Notes: generated from the letters alone by a model not told the origin. DNA of 64,000 nt from an uncultured Lachnospiraceae bacterium (GCA_910585345.1 CAJUDS010000001.1:173008-237007), one strand, 5' to 3'; positions 53,911 to 62,486 are shown, counted from the stretch's first letter. Numbers and translations are program-made.

Positions 53911-55089
53911 TTAATCTTCCTCTTCCTCGTTATCCGGCAACATCGGACTGTACCTGGATGTGCCGAGGAATCTGTCTTCCACAACCGCGCCGTCTGAAGA
54001 GATTTCCAGGTATGCATTTGCCGCAAGACTTCCCTTTCTGACCGCATGCAGCCTGTAGGAAGTTCCCGCCGTCAGTAATTCATTGGTATAAATATTGACA
54101 GTCAGGTTTTTGCCTTCCGTATATGCCTCAATCAATACCGGAAACGGATAATCATTACGAAAACGCAGATCCTTGCTTCCGCCGGAAATCGCAGCATCCA
54201 TGCCAAGCGGCAGATAATGCACCGGCATACTGTGCGGATGCCGTTCCAAAACGGTAAGGCCGCTGTTCATCACCGCATTGTATACCGTAGAGGATACCTG
54301 ACAGATACCGCCTCCCATTCCCGGCACAACCTTACCTCCTACATAGGTGCCCGCCTGCCGATAACCGTTGGCAGAAGTTCTTGGCCGAAACGCCGTATTC
54401 ATAGAAGCTTCCTGTCCCGGGTACAATACCATCTGATTGATATTAGAAGCGGCAACCTGTATATTTTTGATCCGGTTAGAGGAACTTCCCCGAAAACTGG
54501 TCGTACAACTTCCTTCCAAAGAATATTTGTTGATAACCACTTCTTCCGGCACTTCGGCATTTTCCACTTGTAAAAACGACTCGCCAATCTCAATGATAGC
54601 ATCCTCTGCTCCAGGAAATGCCAGCATTTCCAACAGTTTATAGCAAATTTGTTCTTTTCCGGCATCGCTTATCTGCGCAAAGGACACGCCGGGCCAGGTC
54701 AAAAAAGTGTCTGTCTCCACATCATAGTAGTAAAATGCATCTCCCTCCGGCTCAGATGCCAGCACATTGTTGATCTCTTCAACGAATGCGTCCAGCGCTG
54801 CCGTATCCGGAATATGGCACAGCCTTGTCCCGTCTGCATTGTCCTGTACAACCACCTCCATCGACCCAAAATCGGCCATGGTTCTTTCAAAAGTATGATC
54901 TTTTACTTTTACCACCAGCTTCTGCCCCGGCAGATCTGCTTTCAGCGCCGCAACATTCGTCACATAGGGGACGCCTGCTTCCGCATGGGCTGTTAATCCC
55001 CCATTCCAGACAAGCAGCAGCGATGCAAGAATGACCGTAAATACCGTCCTCTTTCTTTTGTCTCCAATCGCATTTCTGAACACCCGCAT
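53911..55089 (-). CDS. VanW-family exported protein
   Basis: A 392-residue protein with a signal peptide (VFTVILASLLLVWNGGLTAHA). Its C-terminal VanW domain has QMVLYPGQEASMN, AGTYVGGKVVPGMGGGICQVSSTVYNAVMNSGL and ERHPHSMPVHYLPLGMDAAI. A helical region of about 100 residues precedes it. VanW-like domains occur in Gram-positive wall-associated proteins, some linked to glycopeptide resistance clusters. The reaction is unknown, and no other van gene is present. GGAGAGTGGAGT precedes the ATG. Confidence 0.9.
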   Translation of the reverse strand: MRVFRNAIGDKRKRTVFTVILASLLLVWNGGLTAHAEAGVPYVTNVAALKADLPGQKLVVKVKDHTFERTMADFGSMEVVVQDNADGTRLCHIPDTAALDAFVEEINNVLASEPEGDAFYYYDVETDTFLTWPGVSFAQISDAGKEQICYKLLEMLAFPGAEDAIIEIGESFLQVENAEVPEEVVINKYSLEGSCTTSFRGSSSNRIKNIQVAASNINQMVLYPGQEASMNTAFRPRTSANGYRQAGTYVGGKVVPGMGGGICQVSSTVYNAVMNSGLTVLERHPHSMPVHYLPLGMDAAISGGSKDLRFRNDYPFPVLIEAYTEGKNLTVNIYTNELLTAGTSYRLHAVRKGSLAANAYLEISSDGAVVEDRFLGTSRYSPMLPDNEEEED

Positions 55090-55149
55090 ACTCCACTCTC
55101 CTTACAGATTCTAATTTCCCGGCCCTCTCCGGAACGCTTCATCGGAAGT

Positions 55150-57075
55150 TTATTTTAAGATGGCGTTTGTCTCCTCAATTACATTCTTCACATCATCCGC
55201 CAGACGGAAAACATGATCCATAGATTCCTGTATGATACGCCCGTTTTCTGATGTCTGGGTGACGCCTGTGATCGCTTCCTGCACAGCCTGCAGCAGCTCT
55301 GAAATCGTCTCATTGAACTGCTGGATTACTTCTGTGATTTCCCCAATTGCGCGTTTAATCCCCTTGTCGTTCTTTTTAGCGGAGGCAACGGAAGCCTTGG
55401 AACTGTCGGACAACTCTCTGATATTGGAAGCCACCACGGCAAAACCGCGTCCGGCCTCTCCGGCTCTTGCCGCTTCGATTGCCGCATTCAGCGACAACAG
55501 ATTGATCTGACCGGCAATTTTCTCTACATCCTGTGTCATTACATTATAGCTTTCAATGCTGCTGCTGATATGATCCGCTGACTTTTTGATCCCTTCATTG
55601 AGTCTGGACAGCTTATTCATATGGTCTGCCACTACGCTCATCTCTTCTGATGTATGTACGCCAATATCGCGGATCATATCCGCTTCCCCTTTTACATCCT
55701 GAATATTGCCGCTGAGCTGTTCAAACACACTGATCAGATCCGCCGCCATCTCGGTCACCTTTTCGTTTACGCTTTCCGCCTTCTGTCGTTCCTCCCGGTT
55801 TTTATTCATCATATACTGATGACAGTTTTCTTTTTCATTGATACCTTTTGCCAGTGCAATGGCCATATCGCGGCAGGATTTAAAGCCACAGGCATGACAA
55901 TCGAAATGTTTTTCACGATCCGTCGTCTTCTCAAGAAGCTGGTAGCTTTTCTCAATGTCTGCCTGCGTAATAACGGCTTCCTTTGTTTCACTCACGTGGT
56001 ATGACCGGATATAATCCTCCAAACGCAGCTTTTTGTCAAACTCCATAAACTGCAGATCGTGTCCTCTTTTGTTCTTCTTTTTCCGGATGCCTTTCGCATG
56101 CTGTTCCACATTGTACATAATGTTGTTCATTGCGAAACAATGATAATCGACTCCCGTCGCAGGACCCCCGTTGCAGCCGTCCTGGCAGCTCAGCACGTCA
56201 AATACCTGCGGCAGATCGCTTTCTTTCTGTTCAAGGTACAGATCCAGATTCTCATACAGATGATCCGTACCCTCCGATGTGATAACCTCCATATCCGGCA
56301 TATGGATCAGAAGATTGCTCATCAGTCCGCCCGGTCTGGGATAAATGGCGCCTTCCAAACCCATATTGTCGTCAAATTCAAATTCACTGTAAATTCTGAT
56401 CTCCGGCAGTATGACATTGCTTTCTTCGAAATAATCCCGCAGATGTTCCATTGTCACATTGTAATCGATCAGCTTTGTATCTTCAAATTCATCACTTTTG
56501 GCAATGCAGGGAGAAATTGCGGCTATCTTACCGTTATAGCCAAGCACCTTACGGATGTAGACGGCAAGGCAGAGCATCGGACTATGTATAGGCGAAAGGT
56601 TGGGAAGCAGCTCCGTTCGGATTTTTGTCACATAATTCACTACAGCCGCACAGGGCTGGGAAATCAGCTTCTTGTTCGGATTTTTCTGTAAATAGCGGAT
56701 ATGAGCCCATGTGCAGATATCCGCACCATAGGATACGTCATATATTTTTTGTATTCCCTGATTGCGGAACCATTGAAGCACATGACGCCAGTTGCCGTCA
56801 AAAGCTATTTTAATGGAAGGCGCCGCAATCAGCACAATTTCTTTTCCGGCCTTCAGATCACTGAGAAACGCATCGATATCATCTGTGTAACTTCTGGCGT
56901 TATGTGAACATGCCTTAATGCAGGCGCCGCACTTAATGCATTTATCCGAATTGACTTGGATGACGAGATTTCCTTCCTCGTTTGTTCTGGCAATATTGGC
57001 ATCAATTACCGGACACACCCTTACACAGGCATTGCATCCTACGCAGTTATTTGTATCTACGCGTATTTCCCCCAT
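55150..57075 (-). CDS. Ferredoxin/[FeFe]-hydrogenase-like/4Fe-4S/chemoreceptor fusion protein
   Basis: About 641 residues, no transmembrane segment. Domains in order: two ferredoxin motifs (C11, 14, 17, 21 and C46, 49, 52, 56); a hydrogenase-like domain with Cys142 in SQPCAAVVNY, Cys190 in SPCIAKSDE and Cys297/Cys301 in DVLSCQDGC; a Fe-S domain (CHACGFKSC); and a C-terminal coiled-coil signalling domain with INLLSLNAAIEAARAGEAGRGF. The four cluster cysteines are kept, but proline replaces the proton-shuttle cysteine in loop 1. It is probably a soluble redox or H2 sensor for chemotaxis. Maturases HydEFG are not in view. AGGAGG nine bases before ATG 57075 sets the start; the frame runs far upstream through a palindrome. 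Confidence 0.9.
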   Translation of the reverse strand: MGEIRVDTNNCVGCNACVRVCPVIDANIARTNEEGNLVIQVNSDKCIKCGACIKACSHNARSYTDDIDAFLSDLKAGKEIVLIAAPSIKIAFDGNWRHVLQWFRNQGIQKIYDVSYGADICTWAHIRYLQKNPNKKLISQPCAAVVNYVTKIRTELLPNLSPIHSPMLCLAVYIRKVLGYNGKIAAISPCIAKSDEFEDTKLIDYNVTMEHLRDYFEESNVILPEIRIYSEFEFDDNMGLEGAIYPRPGGLMSNLLIHMPDMEVITSEGTDHLYENLDLYLEQKESDLPQVFDVLSCQDGCNGGPATGVDYHCFAMNNIMYNVEQHAKGIRKKKNKRGHDLQFMEFDKKLRLEDYIRSYHVSETKEAVITQADIEKSYQLLEKTTDREKHFDCHACGFKSCRDMAIALAKGINEKENCHQYMMNKNREERQKAESVNEKVTEMAADLISVFEQLSGNIQDVKGEADMIRDIGVHTSEEMSVVADHMNKLSRLNEGIKKSADHISSSIESYNVMTQDVEKIAGQINLLSLNAAIEAARAGEAGRGFAVVASNIRELSDSSKASVASAKKNDKGIKRAIGEITEVIQQFNETISELLQAVQEAITGVTQTSENGRIIQESMDHVFRLADDVKNVIEETNAILK

Positions 57076-57129
57076 ACTATATATCCTCCTCTGCAAGTAA
57101 TTTCCTCTGTAACGTTTGCAATTGTTTTC

Positions 57130-57158
57130 ATTATACACGATAATCCGGCAGATTACAA
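57130..57158 (-). promoter_or_regulatory. Promoter of the hydrogenase-like chemoreceptor gene
   Basis: TTGTAA (57158-57153) and TATAAT (57135-57130) on the minus strand are 17 bases apart, between the palindromic element and the AGGAGG site. Confidence 0.65.
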
Positions 57159-57175
57159 TCAATATGCCGTTTTTT

Positions 57176-57405
57176 GCGTTTTCCCATTTTTGTGCAGGAA
57201 TACTGCTGTCGGGATTTTGCACAGACAGAACAATGACATGCACCGTAAAAAAGACATTGCCCGTAAATTTGTATGACATTGGCGGACATTTTTGTCCGAA
57301 AATGGCAGACAAATTTGCAGGAATGCTCTTTTGACCGGTGTGTGAATGTTCTGTCTGTGCAAAATCCCGGCAATGTTCTGTCTGTGCAAAAATGGGGAAA
57401 CGCCA
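57176..57405. repeat. ~230-bp imperfect palindrome, MITE-like
   Basis: The stretch reads similarly on both strands around a centre at 57290/57291 (CGGACA, four-T loop, TGTCCG). Inner arms include a perfect 22-bp inverted pair (57210-57231 and 57348-57369). Outer arms match with a few substitutions and a short indel. The right arm has a 20-base direct repeat (57345-57364 and 57372-57391, period 27). No transposase or target-site duplication was recognised. It fills the gap between nth and the chemoreceptor gene. Confidence 0.75.
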
Positions 57406-57418
57406 AACAGCCGGCCGC

Positions 57419-58057
57419 CTATTCCACACCCGCTCTTTTACAGAGATCCTTTACACAGCATCTTTCACAAAATGGTTTCGTTCTCGCTGTACAAATTTCT
57501 CTGCCGTGGTTGACAAGCCGGTGGCAGAAATCACTTCCCTCTTCACCCGGTATGATTTTCCACAGCTCCTTTTCCACCTTGGCAGGTTCCTTTATGCCGT
57601 CTACAAGTCCCATTCTGTTTACAAGACGAATACAATGGGTATCTGTCACGATCGCCGGTTTACCAAACACGTCTCCCATAATCAGATTAGCGCTTTTTCT
57701 GCCTACCCCCGGCAGCGCCAGCAGTTTATCAAAATCATCCGGCACTCTGCCGCCATATTCATCACGCAGCTTTTTCATGCAGGCGCTGATATCCCTCGCT
57801 TTGCTTTTACCAAGCCCGCAGGGCCGGACGATCTCTTCAATCTCATCCACAGGCGCTTCGGCCAGCGCCTGTACATCCGGAAACTTTTCATAAAGTTTTT
57901 CCACAACTACATTGACTCTCGCATCCGTACACTGCGCCGCCAGACGCACGCTCACCAGCAGTTTCCATGCCTGGTTGTAATCAAGCGTACACTCCGCCTG
58001 CGGATATTCTCTTTTCAACCGTTCGATAATTTCCAATGCCCGTTCTTCTTTTGTCAT
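57419..58057 (-). CDS. nth: Endonuclease III
   Basis: About 212 residues of the HhH-GPD DNA glycosylase family. LPGVGRKSANLIMGDVFGKPAIVTDTHCIRL carries the catalytic lysine and aspartate. A C-terminal 4Fe-4S site is C-x7-C-x2-C-x5-C (REICTARTKPFCERCCVKDLC), where E. coli Nth has C-x6-C. It removes oxidised pyrimidines and cuts at abasic sites. The start is MTKEERALE, preceded by AAGGAAGAACGGG; the frame upstream would read through a hairpin. It is transcribed just downstream of an orphan RNA locus. Confidence 0.93.
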   Translation of the reverse strand: MTKEERALEIIERLKREYPQAECTLDYNQAWKLLVSVRLAAQCTDARVNVVVEKLYEKFPDVQALAEAPVDEIEEIVRPCGLGKSKARDISACMKKLRDEYGGRVPDDFDKLLALPGVGRKSANLIMGDVFGKPAIVTDTHCIRLVNRMGLVDGIKEPAKVEKELWKIIPGEEGSDFCHRLVNHGREICTARTKPFCERCCVKDLCKRAGVE

Positions 58058-58099
58058 TTGTCCCGTTCTTCCTTCCTTGTAAACTGTGCGCTTCTGCGT

Positions 58100-58122
58100 C
58101 GTTTTCCGCACAGTGGAAAACG
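58100..58122. other. Perfect 8-bp hairpin upstream of nth
   Basis: CGTTTTCC (58100-58107) pairs with GGAAAACG (58115-58122) around a 7-base loop. It lies about 45 bases upstream of the nth start, just after the orphan-RNA terminator in transcript direction, and may stabilise a read-through mRNA or be an operator. Confidence 0.5.
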
Positions 58123-58125
58123 TAT

Positions 58126-58166
58126 AAAAAGAATAACAGGCAGAACTTGATTCTATCCTGCCTGTT
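58126..58166 (-). terminator. Terminator of the orphan RNA
   Basis: On the minus strand AACAGGCAG (58166-58158) pairs with CTGCCTGTT (58143-58135) around a 14-base loop, followed by ATTCTTTTT (58134-58126). Confidence 0.85.
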
Positions 58167-58227
58167 CTCTACTGTAAAAGTCCCAGTGTCGCAACCGGAC
58201 AGCCCATCTGCCGCCCTAGTCTGTTCT
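58126..58227 (-). ncRNA. Candidate small RNA or terminator-controlled leader, unrecognised
   Basis: A near-ideal promoter and an intrinsic terminator bracket about 100 bases with no reading frame. The body contains GTCCGGT paired with ACTGGGAC (one bulge) around TGCGAC, flanked by CTGT/ACAG. The AACAG near the 5' end could compete for the terminator's CTGTT. It lies between rpiR and nth. It is not tRNA, SRP RNA or a riboswitch class I recognise. It may be a stand-alone sRNA, or a leader that controls read-through into nth. Confidence 0.6.
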
Positions 58228-58233
58228 GTTTTT

Positions 58234-58262
58234 ATTATAGGGAAAACGGGATTCTAATGCAA
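58234..58262 (-). promoter_or_regulatory. Strong sigma-A promoter for the orphan RNA
   Basis: TTGCAT (58262-58257) and perfect TATAAT (58239-58234) on the minus strand are exactly 17 bases apart. The transcript should start near 58227. Confidence 0.8.
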
Positions 58263-58322
58263 GTGTAAAATGCATACCGTCTCTTGTTTTGCTGCGGATG
58301 CACCTTCCCCTACACCGTTCTC

Positions 58323-59126
58323 CTATTTCTTTTCCAGCATTTCCACCGTTTTCTGATGCAGCATGCGTTTGTTTTGATTGGATTCCAAAAAACAGCCGTA
58401 TAGAAGATCAATGATCACAAGCACCGGAAACTGCGGCGATATCAAATTCCCATTATCCAGATTTTTCAGCGCGGCTACCATAACCTGCTCGTCCACATAA
58501 TCGTGTCTGGAACGGTTGCCTGTAATAAAAACAGTTTTTGCCCCACGCTGTCGGGACTGGTCCAGTGCAAAAAGCACTTCCTCCTTTGCTCCGCTTAACG
58601 AGATGCCGATCACCAGATTATCCTGCCCCTGGAAAATGGCCGCCATGCGGATCATATCCCTCTGGTCGCACGATTCCATCAAAACGCCCAGACGGACAAA
58701 CCGCCTTTTCATTTCTTCCGCTGCCAGACCTGAACTTCCGATTCCCACAACAAGAACACGTTTTGCCTCTCCAATCATCCGGCAGATCCTTTTGATCTGC
58801 TCTTCATTCACAATAGCTGAGGAACGGCGCAGCAAATCGTTATAACGGTTCAATACAGTCTGGGAGGATATGGAGATCCGGTCATTCAGATTTTCAAACG
58901 CCTGCTGATACTGGTAGATAAACTCACGGTATCCCCTAAATCCAAGCTTCTTGGCAAATCTGGAAAGAGAGGCCTCGGAGACATACAGCCTCTCTTTCAT
59001 GGCGCGGATGGAAAAATCCTGTTTTTCTTTATTGCCGACAAAAAAATCGGCAATGACCTGTTCCCCTTTGGTAAAATATTCATACCGGTCAATGATTGTC
59101 GGAATAATGTCTTCCGTATACATCAT
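58323..59126 (-). CDS. MurR/RpiR-family transcriptional regulator
   Basis: A 267-residue regulator. The N-terminal helix-turn-helix (SIRAMKERLYVSEASLSRFAKKLGFRGYREF) is joined to a SIS domain (VLVVGIGSSGLAAEEMKRRFVRLGV, IGISLSGAKEEVLFAL). SIS domains bind phosphosugars, and RpiR proteins usually control sugar or amino-sugar operons. It lies 32 bases after the PTS gene in the nanE transcript, so it probably senses an amino-sugar phosphate and controls this operon. A palindrome upstream of nanE is a candidate target. Confidence 0.92.
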   Translation of the reverse strand: MMYTEDIIPTIIDRYEYFTKGEQVIADFFVGNKEKQDFSIRAMKERLYVSEASLSRFAKKLGFRGYREFIYQYQQAFENLNDRISISSQTVLNRYNDLLRRSSAIVNEEQIKRICRMIGEAKRVLVVGIGSSGLAAEEMKRRFVRLGVLMESCDQRDMIRMAAIFQGQDNLVIGISLSGAKEEVLFALDQSRQRGAKTVFITGNRSRHDYVDEQVMVAALKNLDNGNLISPQFPVLVIIDLLYGCFLESNQNKRMLHQKTVEMLEKK

Positions 59127-59158
59127 ATTCCTCCCCTCATAAGCACATACATGTTACT

Positions 59159-60118
59159 TTAATCGTCAACGCCCAGAATATCGTTAATTGCATTTTTATA
59201 AAGAATTGCTTTTGCGCCATAGACTGCCTGGATACCGCCGTCTATCTCAAATACGGCGGCCGCGCCCATCTCTTTAAGCAGCTCCTTATCCACTGCCCCG
59301 GCGTCTTTTACGCTGACGCGCAGTCTGGTAATACAGGCATCGACATCCTCAATATTGGCAGCGTCGCCAAGCGCCTGCAATATGCGTTTCGCTTCCTCCG
59401 CTATAGAGGATTTGTTGTCTACCTTCGGTGTATCTTCTTCATTTTCTGCTTCATCACGTCCCGGCGTCATGAAATTAAATTTGAGAATAGCAAATTTAAA
59501 TGTAAAATAGTACAAAGCCGTCCAGCATAGTCCCAGGGGAATGACCCTGATCCAGTTTGTTTTCGCATTGCCCTGCAGAACGCCAAACAGGAAGAAATCA
59601 ATCAGCCCGCCCGAAAATGTATTGCCAATCCGGATACTCATCAAGTCTGACACCAGAAAAGACAATCCATCGAAAAATGAATGTATTACATATAATATCG
59701 GCGACACAAACAAAAACATATATTCCAACGGCTCTGTAATACCTGTAATGATGGAAGTCAGCGCTACGCTTAAAAAGATGCCCATGTATTTCTTTCTGCG
59801 TTCTTTCTTTACACAATGATACATAGCCAGCGCAGCGCCCGGCAGACCAAACATCATCGTTGCGAAACGCCCGGCAAAAAATCTGGTCCCTTCTGTAAAC
59901 AATCCTGCATGACCGGGATCCGCCAACTGCGCAAAAAAGATTTTCTGCGCTCCCGCAATGCTTTCACCGGCAACCATTTCCACGCCGCCCAATTCCGTAT
60001 ACCAGAACATGGGATATATCATATGGTGCAGTCCTACCGCGCCGCACAGACGCATCAGAAATCCATATAAAAATGTGCCGACAACCCCTGTGGAAGCAAT
60101 GCCGTTGCCTGCAAGCAC
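59159..60118 (-). pseudogene. PTS transporter EIICB, C-terminal part (frameshifted gene)
   Basis: This frame holds the rest of the EIIC membrane domain (GNGIASTGVVGTFLYGFLMRLCGAVGLHHMIYPMFWYTE, ITGITEPLEYMFLF) and the EIIB domain with its phosphorylated cysteine in NIEDVDACITRLRVSVKD. It belongs to the glucose/N-acetylglucosamine PTS family. It is the direct continuation of the next fragment in another frame. One base is missing around 60144-60148 (TTGTCTGG where TTGGTCTGG would restore the expected FTLVWPPLQNLL). The rest is undamaged, so the mutation is recent or a sequence error. Confidence 0.85.
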
Positions 60119-60660
60119 CAGCAGGTTCTGCAGCGGGGGCCAGACAATGTAAAAACCGCCCCTACTAAAATCGCCGCCAGAGCAGTAATAATTGGCACAA
60201 ACCGCGAACCGCCAAAAAATCCCAATACCTGTGGCAACTGGATATTTCTGTATTTATTGTGCAGCTTTACAACAACAGCGCCCATCACCAGCGCGCCTAC
60301 AACGCCTGTATCAATAGCGGAACCGTCCGGATGAAAAATAGAAAGCATCACAGCGGTAGTGCCGTTCATAATCAATAGTCCTACCACACCGGACAAAGCA
60401 GCCACGCCCTTGTCTTTCTGCGCCAGTCCGACGCACAAACCGATACAAAGCAGCAAAGACAAATTGGCAAAGACTGTATTCCCGGCCGCTGCCATAATTT
60501 TGAAAACCGCCTGCAAAAACGGTATATTCAGTATCGGATAGCTTGTAATAGTGGCTTCGCTGCTAAGCGCACTGCCGATTCCAAGCAAAAGTCCGGCAGC
60601 CGGCAGAATCGCAATTGGCAGCATAAATGATTTTCCTATTTTTTGCAGCGTCTTAAACAT
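60055..60660 (-). pseudogene. PTS transporter EIICB, N-terminal part (frameshifted gene)
   Basis: The frame begins at MFKTLQKIGKSFMLPIAILPAAGLLLGIG, preceded by AAGGGGG, and shows the EIIC start of the GlcNAc/glucose PTS family. It continues through VGALVMGAVVVKLHNKYRNIQLPQVLGFFGGSRFVPI to GAVFTL, then leaves the family after the frameshift. With the downstream fragment the intact protein would be about 500 residues. It follows nanE directly, so the substrate is probably an amino sugar such as ManNAc or GlcNAc. If the base loss is real the transporter is inactive. Confidence 0.85.
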
Positions 60661-61351
60661 AATGCACATCCCCCTTCTTTTGTTTCGTAATTTCTCTGAC
60701 AAACCGTTCGGTAATCTGTTTTGGTCTGGTAATCGCCCCTCCCACTACCGCGCTGTAAACGTGACAGTCTTCAAATACCTTTGCCAGTTCTTCGGGCGTA
60801 TTGATTTTCCCTTCCGCAATGACCGGTGTTTTCAATTCTTCTGTACATTTTTTCAAAAGTTCGAAATTGGGTCCTTCAATCTTTTCAGAATACGGCGTAT
60901 AACCGCACAAAGTTGTCCCGATCATATCAAAACCGGTTTTTTCCGCTTGAACGCACTCCTCATACGTGGAACAATCAGCCATTGCCAGGCGCCCATTTTC
61001 GTGAATCATTTGCACAAGCTCTTCCAACATTTCGCCATTAGGCCGTCTGCGTACAGTCGCATCCAGCGCGATGATTTCACAACCACTCTCCAACAACTCT
61101 GCGATCTCTTTTTTTGTCGGCGTAATATAAACGTCGCTGTCCGGATAACTCCTCTTCACAATTCCGATTACCGGCAGATCAACCGTTTCCTTAATCGCCA
61201 GAATATCTTCCTTCGACTGCGCCCTGATTCCCGCAGCGCCGCCCTGCCATGCTGCCAACGCCATTCTGGACATGATAAAGCTTGAATGCAGCGGCTCATC
61301 TGGCAAAGCCTGGCACGATACAATCAATTTTCCTCTTAGTTGTTCTAACAT
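60653..61351 (-). CDS. nanE: N-acetylmannosamine-6-phosphate 2-epimerase
   Basis: About 232 residues, a TIM-barrel NanE: LRGKLIVSCQALPDEPLHS, GAAGIRAQSKEDILAIKETVDLPVIGIVKR, EIIALDATVRRRPNG with the catalytic lysine/aspartate region, IGTTLCGYTPYSE and AEGKINTPEELAKVFE. It interconverts ManNAc-6-P and GlcNAc-6-P in sialic-acid and ManNAc use. The start is the ATG at 61351 with AGGGAGG upstream. A PTS gene and an RpiR regulator follow; no sialidase, NanA or NanK is in the window, so ManNAc uptake by PTS is the likely entry. Confidence 0.93.
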   Translation of the reverse strand: MLEQLRGKLIVSCQALPDEPLHSSFIMSRMALAAWQGGAAGIRAQSKEDILAIKETVDLPVIGIVKRSYPDSDVYITPTKKEIAELLESGCEIIALDATVRRRPNGEMLEELVQMIHENGRLAMADCSTYEECVQAEKTGFDMIGTTLCGYTPYSEKIEGPNFELLKKCTEELKTPVIAEGKINTPEELAKVFEDCHVYSAVVGGAITRPKQITERFVREITKQKKGDVHYV

Positions 61352-61398
61352 AATCACCCTCCCTGTCAGTTGTCCTCTTTATTATCTTTGTCCCGTAA

Positions 61399-61427
61399 AT
61401 TTTACATTGCCCATAAATTTTATTCAA
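61399..61427 (-). promoter_or_regulatory. Promoter of the nanE-PTS-rpiR operon
   Basis: TTGAAT (61427-61422) and TAAAAT (61404-61399) on the minus strand are 17 bases apart, about 50 bases before nanE. Confidence 0.6.
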
Positions 61428-61431
61428 TATT

Positions 61432-61446
61432 TCTAAAGACTTTAGA
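61432..61446. promoter_or_regulatory. Palindromic operator candidate for the RpiR regulator
   Basis: TCTAAAG and CTTTAGA form a perfect 15-bp palindrome around one base, four bases upstream of the -35 box. Position and symmetry suit a dimeric regulator; the RpiR link is inferred. Confidence 0.5.
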
Positions 61447-61585
61447 TTTTAGTTTCAAAACTTGTTAATTTCCCCTATAAAAGCGTCAAATTTTTGAAAA
61501 TTCTTTCGAAAACCCGCCAGTTTGGCAGCCACTCTCATATCCTTTTGTGAAATTACGGCAGAAACAACAGCCTTCCTGTTGTCGT

Positions 61586-61622
61586 TAATAAAAAAGAGCT
61601 TCCAAATCATCAGAAGCTCTTT
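61586..61622 (-). terminator. Terminator after the DUF2461 gene
   Basis: AAAGAGCTTC pairs with GAAGCTCTTT around 10 bases and on the minus strand is followed by TTTTTATTAA. It lies about 120 bases after the DUF2461 stop. The remaining bases to 61740 hold no convincing gene. Confidence 0.85.
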
Positions 61623-61740
61623 CTCATTCCTTCGCAAACACAAATCAGGATTTATTTACTTGTATTTAATATACAACAGCTATTTATAAAAACCACACGG
61701 AAAATCCATCGGCCTGCTTTCACAACTGACCATGCATATT

Positions 61741-62427
61741 CTAGTTTCTTGCCGGCATCCGGAACTTTGCAAGCGCTTTGTTTAAAAAGTCGTTAAAGGG
61801 TTTCATAATTCGAAAAAGCTCCGCCGCCTTTGCAATAAATAGATCCGCATCCAGCAGCTCCTCGTCTTTTAGCGGATATTCCAGATACCAGCTCTTAAAC
61901 TTAAGATATTCCCCCTGCGGATGTTCTTTATCATACCCGGCCGGAATCTTCTTTAAGGCCGTCCCCTGTACCGTAAAATGTTTTGCAAACTCTGGCTCAT
62001 GTATTATCTTTTCCCACTCTTCTCCATTCCGGGCAATATGATCCCGCACCATCGCTGTTGCATCCTTAAACATATCTGTAAACAATCCGCCGCCTAAAAA
62101 GGATTGATTGTCAGGCTTTATCATAAGATAATACCCAACAGGAACAGGCAGTTTGCCTTCCGAGGAAATATGAGCGCGAAACGCAGGATTATAAGGCGAT
62201 TTGTCATGACCAAAGCGGGTGTCCCTGACAATCTTAAACGTAAGGTCTTTCGGATTGTTGTGTAAAACGCTGTTGTCAAACTTTCCGATTTCCGCAATCA
62301 ATATCTGCAGTAAGTTTTCAAATTCGGCATTTGCTTTCTTATAATCATCCTTGTTCGCATGATACCATTCACGGTCATTATGTATGCGCAACGCCGATAA
62401 GTACTCCATGATCAACTGTGTATTCAT
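61741..62427 (-). CDS. DUF2461 (TIGR02453) protein
   Basis: A 228-residue protein of the DUF2461 family. NDREWYHANKDDYKKANAEFE at the N-terminus, FKIVRDTRFGHDKSPYNPAFRAHIS and YYLMIKPDNQSFLGGGLF are its signatures. The family is widespread, and its enzymatic role is unknown. It is a single gene, with a terminator downstream and rlmH upstream. Confidence 0.9.
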   Translation of the reverse strand: MNTQLIMEYLSALRIHNDREWYHANKDDYKKANAEFENLLQILIAEIGKFDNSVLHNNPKDLTFKIVRDTRFGHDKSPYNPAFRAHISSEGKLPVPVGYYLMIKPDNQSFLGGGLFTDMFKDATAMVRDHIARNGEEWEKIIHEPEFAKHFTVQGTALKKIPAGYDKEHPQGEYLKFKSWYLEYPLKDEELLDADLFIAKAAELFRIMKPFNDFLNKALAKFRMPARN

Positions 62428-62486
62428 AATTTGTCCTTTCTATTCTCCGGATACCGGAAAGCTGCGCGAAACCTAAAACGCCGCCT

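Noticed and set aside
57131..57429. Coding extension of the hydrogenase-like gene and other frames across the palindrome
   Set aside because: The open frames arise from the repeat structure; the true start at 57075 has a strong ribosome site and promoter between it and the palindrome.
58126..58262. SRP RNA, 6S RNA or tRNA identity for the orphan RNA
   Set aside because: The SRP core GGAAGCAGCC, the 6S central bubble layout and tRNA arms were looked for and not found.
61455..61643. 62-codon minus-strand frame between nanE and DUF2461
   Set aside because: Its 5' part overlaps a strong terminator hairpin and it shows no family resemblance.
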